NCBI RefSeq assembly: GCF_014230465.1
Contig: NZ_JAAXCY010000006.1
Location: 62,001 to 126,000 of the forward strand
Direction of reading: 5' to 3'
Source: Pseudomonas cremoris
GTDB lineage: Bacteria > Pseudomonadota > Gammaproteobacteria > Pseudomonadales > Pseudomonadaceae
Length of the DNA stretch: 64,000 nt
Shown: positions 56,654 through 64,000 of the stretch, piece by piece
Numbering within the stretch: the stretch's first letter is position 1
How the letters are laid out: each line of letters starts with the position of its first letter
Position numbers and translations under genes: made by a program
The notes under the pieces: model-generated
The model's input: only the letters and a program-made list of their open reading frames with translations
What the model was told of the DNA's origin: nothing
Databases searched by the model: none

Positions 56654-56925
56654 CAAGGTTGGGGCCGGAAGGCATCTGACATCAGTGTGCAGGAGATTAC
56701 GCCAGCGCACGCGTCGGCTGATCCTTTTCCTTACTGCCGGGAGCCGGTATCTTTCCCACATAGGTATCGAGGACTTTCAATGGCTTAACCGTTCATTGAT
56801 CTCAGCGTACCGAGGATCCAAGGGGTCGATGAATCTGCGCACAATTCTTCAGATTCAAAGACCTCATTTGCGCAGTACGTACCCTTGCAACGGCTGCCGT
56901 ACTCTCCAAGAAGAAAGGACCACTC

Positions 56926-57645
56926 ATGCGTGTCGCAATACTGGATGACGAATCCGCGGAACTGCGCCGGGTGGAACAGACACTGCGACAAATCCCCAGC
57001 ACCGCCGAACAGCCCTGGACCCTGCATTGCTTCGAGCGCGGTGAGGACCTGTTGCGCCAACTGCGCCGAGAAACCTTCGACCTGTTGATACTCGACTGGC
57101 AACTACCGGACATCACTGGGATCGCCCTCCTGCGCTGGACCCGTGAACACATGGACTCACCACCTGCCGTCATCATGCTGACCAGCCGTGATGCAGAGAG
57201 CGATATCGTCACTGCGCTAAACAGCGGTGCCGACGATTACGTCAGCAAACCCTTCCGACCCAATGAATTGAAGGCGCGTGTAACCGCTGTTTTGCGCCGG
57301 CATGGCCTACAGAAGTCAGCGACTCATGAAGTGCAAAGCTTCAACGACCTGACCTTTGATGATGCAGAGTTGACCGTCACCCGTGCCGGCAAGCCGATCA
57401 ATCTCACTGAGAGGGAATACCGGCTGGCTAGCTGCTTGTTTGCCAATTTGGCCCGGCCCTTATCCCGCGAATACTTGTACGAGCGGTTTTGGACCCATGA
57501 AGAAATGGTGTCGTCACGACCGTTGGATACGCATATCTACCGCCTGCGCAACAAGCTAGGACTCACGGCCGATCGTGGCTGGCAGTTGCTAACGATCTAT
57601 GGCTATGGGTATCGTTTAGAGAGTGTGGCGACCGCTTCACAGTAG
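56926..57645 (+). CDS. OmpR-family response regulator
   Basis: A 239-residue regulator. Receiver domain residues 1-120: acidic pair Asp8-Asp9 in ILDDESAE, phospho-acceptor Asp in LLILDWQLPD, Thr/Ser in MLTSRDAE and Lys in VSKPFRP. The C-terminal winged helix (about 140-232) ends in LLTIYGYGYRLE. It is divergent from the FecR-kinase operon, with 272 bp between starts, and is its likely partner. AAGAAAGGA lies before the ATG. A parS-like site follows its stop. Confidence 0.92.
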   Translation: MRVAILDDESAELRRVEQTLRQIPSTAEQPWTLHCFERGEDLLRQLRRETFDLLILDWQLPDITGIALLRWTREHMDSPPAVIMLTSRDAESDIVTALNSGADDYVSKPFRPNELKARVTAVLRRHGLQKSATHEVQSFNDLTFDDAELTVTRAGKPINLTEREYRLASCLFANLARPLSREYLYERFWTHEEMVSSRPLDTHIYRLRNKLGLTADRGWQLLTIYGYGYRLESVATASQ

Positions 57646-57646
57646 A

Positions 57647-57662
57647 TGTTCCACGTGGAGCA
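57647..57662. other. parS-like partition site (one mismatch)
   Basis: TGTTCCACGTGGAGCA against the Pseudomonas parS TGTTCCACGTGGAACA; a single mismatch at position 14. It starts 2 bp after the response regulator stop. ParB binding near the origin is likely. Confidence 0.75.
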
Positions 57663-57691
57663 TTTCGAAAAGTAGGTAATCTTCACCCAAT

Positions 57692-57726
57692 AAAAAAGGC
57701 CAACGCTTAGCGTTGGCCTTTTTGTT
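57692..57726 (+). terminator. Intrinsic terminator after the response regulator
   Basis: AAAAAAGGCCAACGC-TTA-GCGTTGGCCTTTTTGTTT: a strong 11-bp stem with T-run; A-run on the other side allows action on the minus strand as well, for example for the helicase gene. Confidence 0.9.
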
Positions 57727-57956
57727 TAGCGGTGTGCCTGAATTGTCGATGGGCAGATTAAGTGTCATGGCAGCCCTAGATTGAATGGGGGTTCAACGTG
57801 GAACGCGGGCACAATAAATGTCTCAGATGAGCTGTAATTAATGTCGCATTACAGTTTTTTGACCTTATTAAATGTCGTTTCTACAGCCAGCGTTCTCACG
57901 ACAATGAAGGCGCTGGGTGGCCGGATCAAAAATAGGGTTCCACGAGGACTGCACTG
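57727..57956. other. Non-coding region with AATGTC repeats, possible old transposon end
   Basis: No gene seen. Three direct copies of the pattern A/T-rich plus AATGTC end at 57822, 57845 and 57876 (ATAAATGTCTC, ATTAATGTCGC, ATTAAATGTCGT). Such spaced repeats resemble the ends of TniA/Tn5053- and Tn7-like transposons. CTGTAAT-N9-ATTACAG followed by TTTTTT (57832-57860) is a terminator-like hairpin within it. No transposase is left. This is a tentative reading. Confidence 0.35.
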
Positions 57957-59718
57957 CTAAAGCAGATCCATTGTGGCTAGGGAGTCAGCCATACGGTAAC
58001 CCATCGCTTTATACCCCGCCTGCCGCTTATCCCACATCCGCATCAATGCAACGTTACCCGCGTCAACGAAATCGATCACTCGTACATCAGCCTTATCGGC
58101 ATGCGCTCTATGCAATCGTCCTGCGTATTGCTGAAGAATTCCTTTCCAAGAGATAGGCATCGCAAGTACCAACGTGTCCAATGCTGGATGGTCGAAGCCT
58201 TCACCAACTAGCTTTCCAGTTGCGACGAGCACGCGCGGCGCACCAGGAGGCAGTGAATCAAGCTCCTGCATGCGGGAGATTCGCAGTTTTTTTGGTACAC
58301 GCCCGTGAAGTATAAACAGGTTATGCACGCGCCCCTTCAACTCCGCCTCAAGTGCATCCACATGTTCAGTACGTTCAGTCAGCACCAAGATTTTCCTACC
58401 TTGGCTGAACGCTACCGCCACCTCTGAGACGATTTTTGCTGTGCGATCGATATCATCAGCCAAGCATCGAAAGACATCCTGAATTCCTGAACCGTCGGGA
58501 AGGACAACAGGCTTGGAAAGCAATCGGGGCACTACAGACAAATCGTGAGGGGCGTTTGTCGGGCGAGCAGCAGTGTGACGGATCGGTCCGCATTGCATAA
58601 AGATGATAGGTTGCTGCCCATCACGACGTACTGGAGTTGCTGTAAGTCCCACCACATATCTTGCCGCAGCGCTCATTAGTAAAGTCTCGAACGAAACGGC
58701 TGATACGTGATGGCATTCATCTACGATGATTTGCCCGTAGTTTTTTACCTTATCGCTAATTTCACCCTTTCGCGATAAAGACTGCATTACGGCGATGTCG
58801 ATGACACCTGTGAGTTTTGCCTTCCCGCCACCGATAGAGCCCACGACATCATTACCGACACCTAAAAATGCCTGCAAACGCTCTTGCCATTGCCGAAGCA
58901 GCTCTGTCCTATGTACGAGCACCAAAGTGTTAACACTGCGCTTCGCAATCAACGCGGCGGCAGCAACGGTTTTGCCAAATGCAGTCGGCGCACAAAGGAC
59001 GCCGACGTCGTGACCAAGCATCTCGCTAACCGCAGCTTCCTGATCAGTACGTAGAGTTCCGAGGAAACTCACATCGATGGGGTCACCTGCAAAGCGTTCA
59101 TCTTGAAACTCAGGAACTATTCCATTCCCCTTCATCAGGTCCAACGCAGCATCCAAACACCCCCGCGGTAATGCAATATATTTCGGAAAATTTTGTGCAC
59201 AGCCGATGATCCGAGGCTTGTTCCAGACCGACATTCGCATTGCCTGGGCTTTATAGAACTCCGGATTTTGAAATGCCGCGAGTCGGACAAGCTGGTTCGC
59301 CAAGGGCTGCGGTAATTCCGACTTTTCAAAGTACACCAGGTTGGCCAGAGTGATACGGAGAGACGCAGGTAACCGACAATTCAACTTATGCGATCTGGAA
59401 TCACGATCTTTCCAAGGTTCGGCATCCCCACAATCCTCGATATACGCGACGCCTATGGGATCACTGTTACCCATCGCCCGGATAATCGCTGGCTCAATAT
59501 CCGCTGGGTTCATCCGCTGAATTGAGGCTAGAAAAGACCATTGATCAGAGTGAGGTACCAACGAGTCATCTACAAACACGCTGTTATTTTGGGCTCTGGC
59601 ACGCTTTTGCAAAGGCAGTGCAATAAGATTTCCAAAACCGCCCTTAGGCATATAGTCCTGATTTGGAAACAGTCGGTCATAAGAACTGAGTGCCAATTGG
59701 CGGGTACGCTCACATGAA

Positions 59719-59721
<3 letters not shown>
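57957..59721 (-). pseudogene. 5'-truncated TOTE-type primase-helicase gene
   Basis: The open frame downstream of gyrB encodes first the end of an AEP-type primase domain (SSYDRLFPNQDYMPKGGFGNLIALPLQ, then NNSVFVDDSLVPHSDQWSFLASIQRM), then a superfamily II helicase: Walker A APTAFGKTVAAA, DEAH-like VDECHH, GLTATPVRRDG, and motif VI QYAGRLHRAH. The N-terminal primase half, with the catalytic acidic pair and the SRSGNGAH motif of the family, is missing. Homology begins only about 50 bp after the gyrB stop. Possible starts are ATG 59651 (MPKGGFGN) or an upstream TTG. The helicase part looks intact and might still be made from gyrB read-through. Confidence 0.75.
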
Positions 59722-63244
<3,523 letters not shown>

Positions 63245-63254
63245 CTAGCGTCTA

Positions 63255-64000
63255 TTACAGGCGCATCGGCATAACAACGTAAGCCGAGTCGTCGTTGTCG
63301 GATTCTTGCACCAATGCGCTGCTGTTGGAGTCCGACAGAATCAGGCGAACCTGTTCTGTGGTCATCACACCCAGCACGTCGAGCAAGTAACTTACGTTGA
63401 AGCCAATTTCCAAAGAACCGCCGTTGTAATCCACGCCCACTTCTTCTTCAGCTTCTTCCTGCTCCGGGTTGTTGGCCTGGATTTTCAACTGACCATTGGC
63501 CAGTTGCAGGCGAATACCGCGGTATTTTTCGTTCGAAAGGATCGCAGTGCGGCTGAATGCTTCACGCAGAGCCTGGCGATCACCGAGCACCAGTTTGTCG
63601 CCACCTTTAGGCAACACACGCTCGTAGTCCGGAAATTTACCGTCGACCAGCTTGGAAGTGAACGTGAATTCACCGGTAGTCGCGCGGATATGATGTTGGC
63701 CCAACACAATGCTGACATTGCCATCCGGCTCAGTGAGCAAACGCGCCAGTTCAAGGATACCTTTGCGCGGCACGATCACCTGGTGGCGATCAGGCTGACC
63801 AATATCGGCCTTCATTGAGCACATTGCCAGACGGTGACCGTCGGTGGCCACGGCCCGGATGATGCCCTCTGACACTTCCAACAGCATACCGTTGAGGTAG
63901 TAACGTACGTCCTGCTGCGCCATCGCAAAGCTGGTGCGCTCGATCAAACGGCGCAGCTTGCTTTGCTCCAGGCTGCATGTCAGCGAGCCTGGGCCTTCTT
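63255..64000 (-). CDS. dnaN: DNA polymerase III sliding clamp, C-terminal two thirds (5' end outside window)
   Basis: The frame is open to the window edge and encodes the last 248 or so residues of the beta clamp: LRRLIERTSFAMAQQDVRYYLNGMLLEV, then VPRKGILELARLL and the C-terminal VVMPMRL. The internal Met at 63947 is not the start. It is upstream of recF by 10 bp, so dnaA and the origin should lie just beyond 64000. Confidence 0.97.
   Translation of the reverse strand, partial: EGPGSLTCSLEQSKLRRLIERTSFAMAQQDVRYYLNGMLLEVSEGIIRAVATDGHRLAMCSMKADIGQPDRHQVIVPRKGILELARLLTEPDGNVSIVLGQHHIRATTGEFTFTSKLVDGKFPDYERVLPKGGDKLVLGDRQALREAFSRTAILSNEKYRGIRLQLANGQLKIQANNPEQEEAEEEVGVDYNGGSLEIGFNVSYLLDVLGVMTTEQVRLILSDSNSSALVQESDNDDSAYVVMPMRL

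Noticed and set aside
57790..57805. Possible parS site GGTTCAACGTGGAACG
   Set aside because: Three mismatches including one in the central core; at best a decayed site.

Overview
The window is a stretch of chromosome from a fluorescent Pseudomonas (P. fluorescens group), read towards the replication origin at its right-hand end. Three things support this. The right end carries the origin-proximal block dnaN-recF-gyrB, then a plsC-like gene, gmhB, glyS and glyQ. The order tag, lpxL, trkA, rsmB, fmt, def, tsaP-like, dprA, tsaC, qor, hemF, aroE, betC, trpI/trpBA, osmC, prlC and the PA0069-type radical SAM gene follows the first seventy or so genes of P. aeruginosa PAO1. The intergenic repeats are the GTGGGAGCGGGCTTGC type typical of P. 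fluorescens relatives.

Layout from left to right. 1-1382: end of a SulP transporter with a beta-carbonic anhydrase. 1599-2700: radical SAM gene under a LexA-type operator. 2739-6589: three-subunit membrane gluconate 2-dehydrogenase. 6855-16084: housekeeping and stress genes (periplasmic phosphatase, yheV, prlC, gamma-carbonic anhydrase, HAD phosphatase, lipoprotein peptidase, osmC, LLM oxidoreductase, two DUF1161 proteins, dodecin, YqjD-like protein). 16081-19124: trpI divergent from trpBA. 19838-24099: D-galactonate catabolism (dgoT, dgoD, dgoA, dgoK). 24557-28055: choline-sulfate use. 28212-29780: a second SulP transporter. 29896-41192: aroE-hemF, qor, tsaC, dprA, a TsaP-like protein, def, fmt, rsmB, trkA, a TPR protein and lpxL. 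41304-48304: a 7.0-kb AT-rich integrated mobile element. 48868-53264: glyQ, glyS, gmhB, plsC-like. 53447-57645: CHASE2 kinase, FecR-like protein and response regulator. 57647-59721: parS-like sites, possible transposon-end repeats and a 5'-truncated primase-helicase gene against the end of gyrB. 59719-64000: gyrB, recF, dnaN (partial).

The main discovery candidate is the 41304-48304 element. It has split the host DNA repair gene tag (3-methyladenine DNA glycosylase I). The first 162 codons and the last 23 codons of host tag lie on opposite sides of the element and rejoin in frame at a GCATG core. The lost C-terminus holds two of the four zinc ligands, so the remaining host fragment is probably inactive. 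The element encodes a large serine recombinase, a relaxase with a small accessory gene, a primase-like replication protein, one unknown protein and, as its only recognisable cargo, a complete divergent tag gene with all catalytic and zinc residues and its own promoter. It appears to be an integrative mobilizable element that breaks a host repair gene and replaces the function itself.

Other points: the TsaP homologue lacks the LysM domain, a TOTE-type primase-helicase gene has lost its primase active-site half beside gyrB, and three near-perfect parS sites lie at the origin end.
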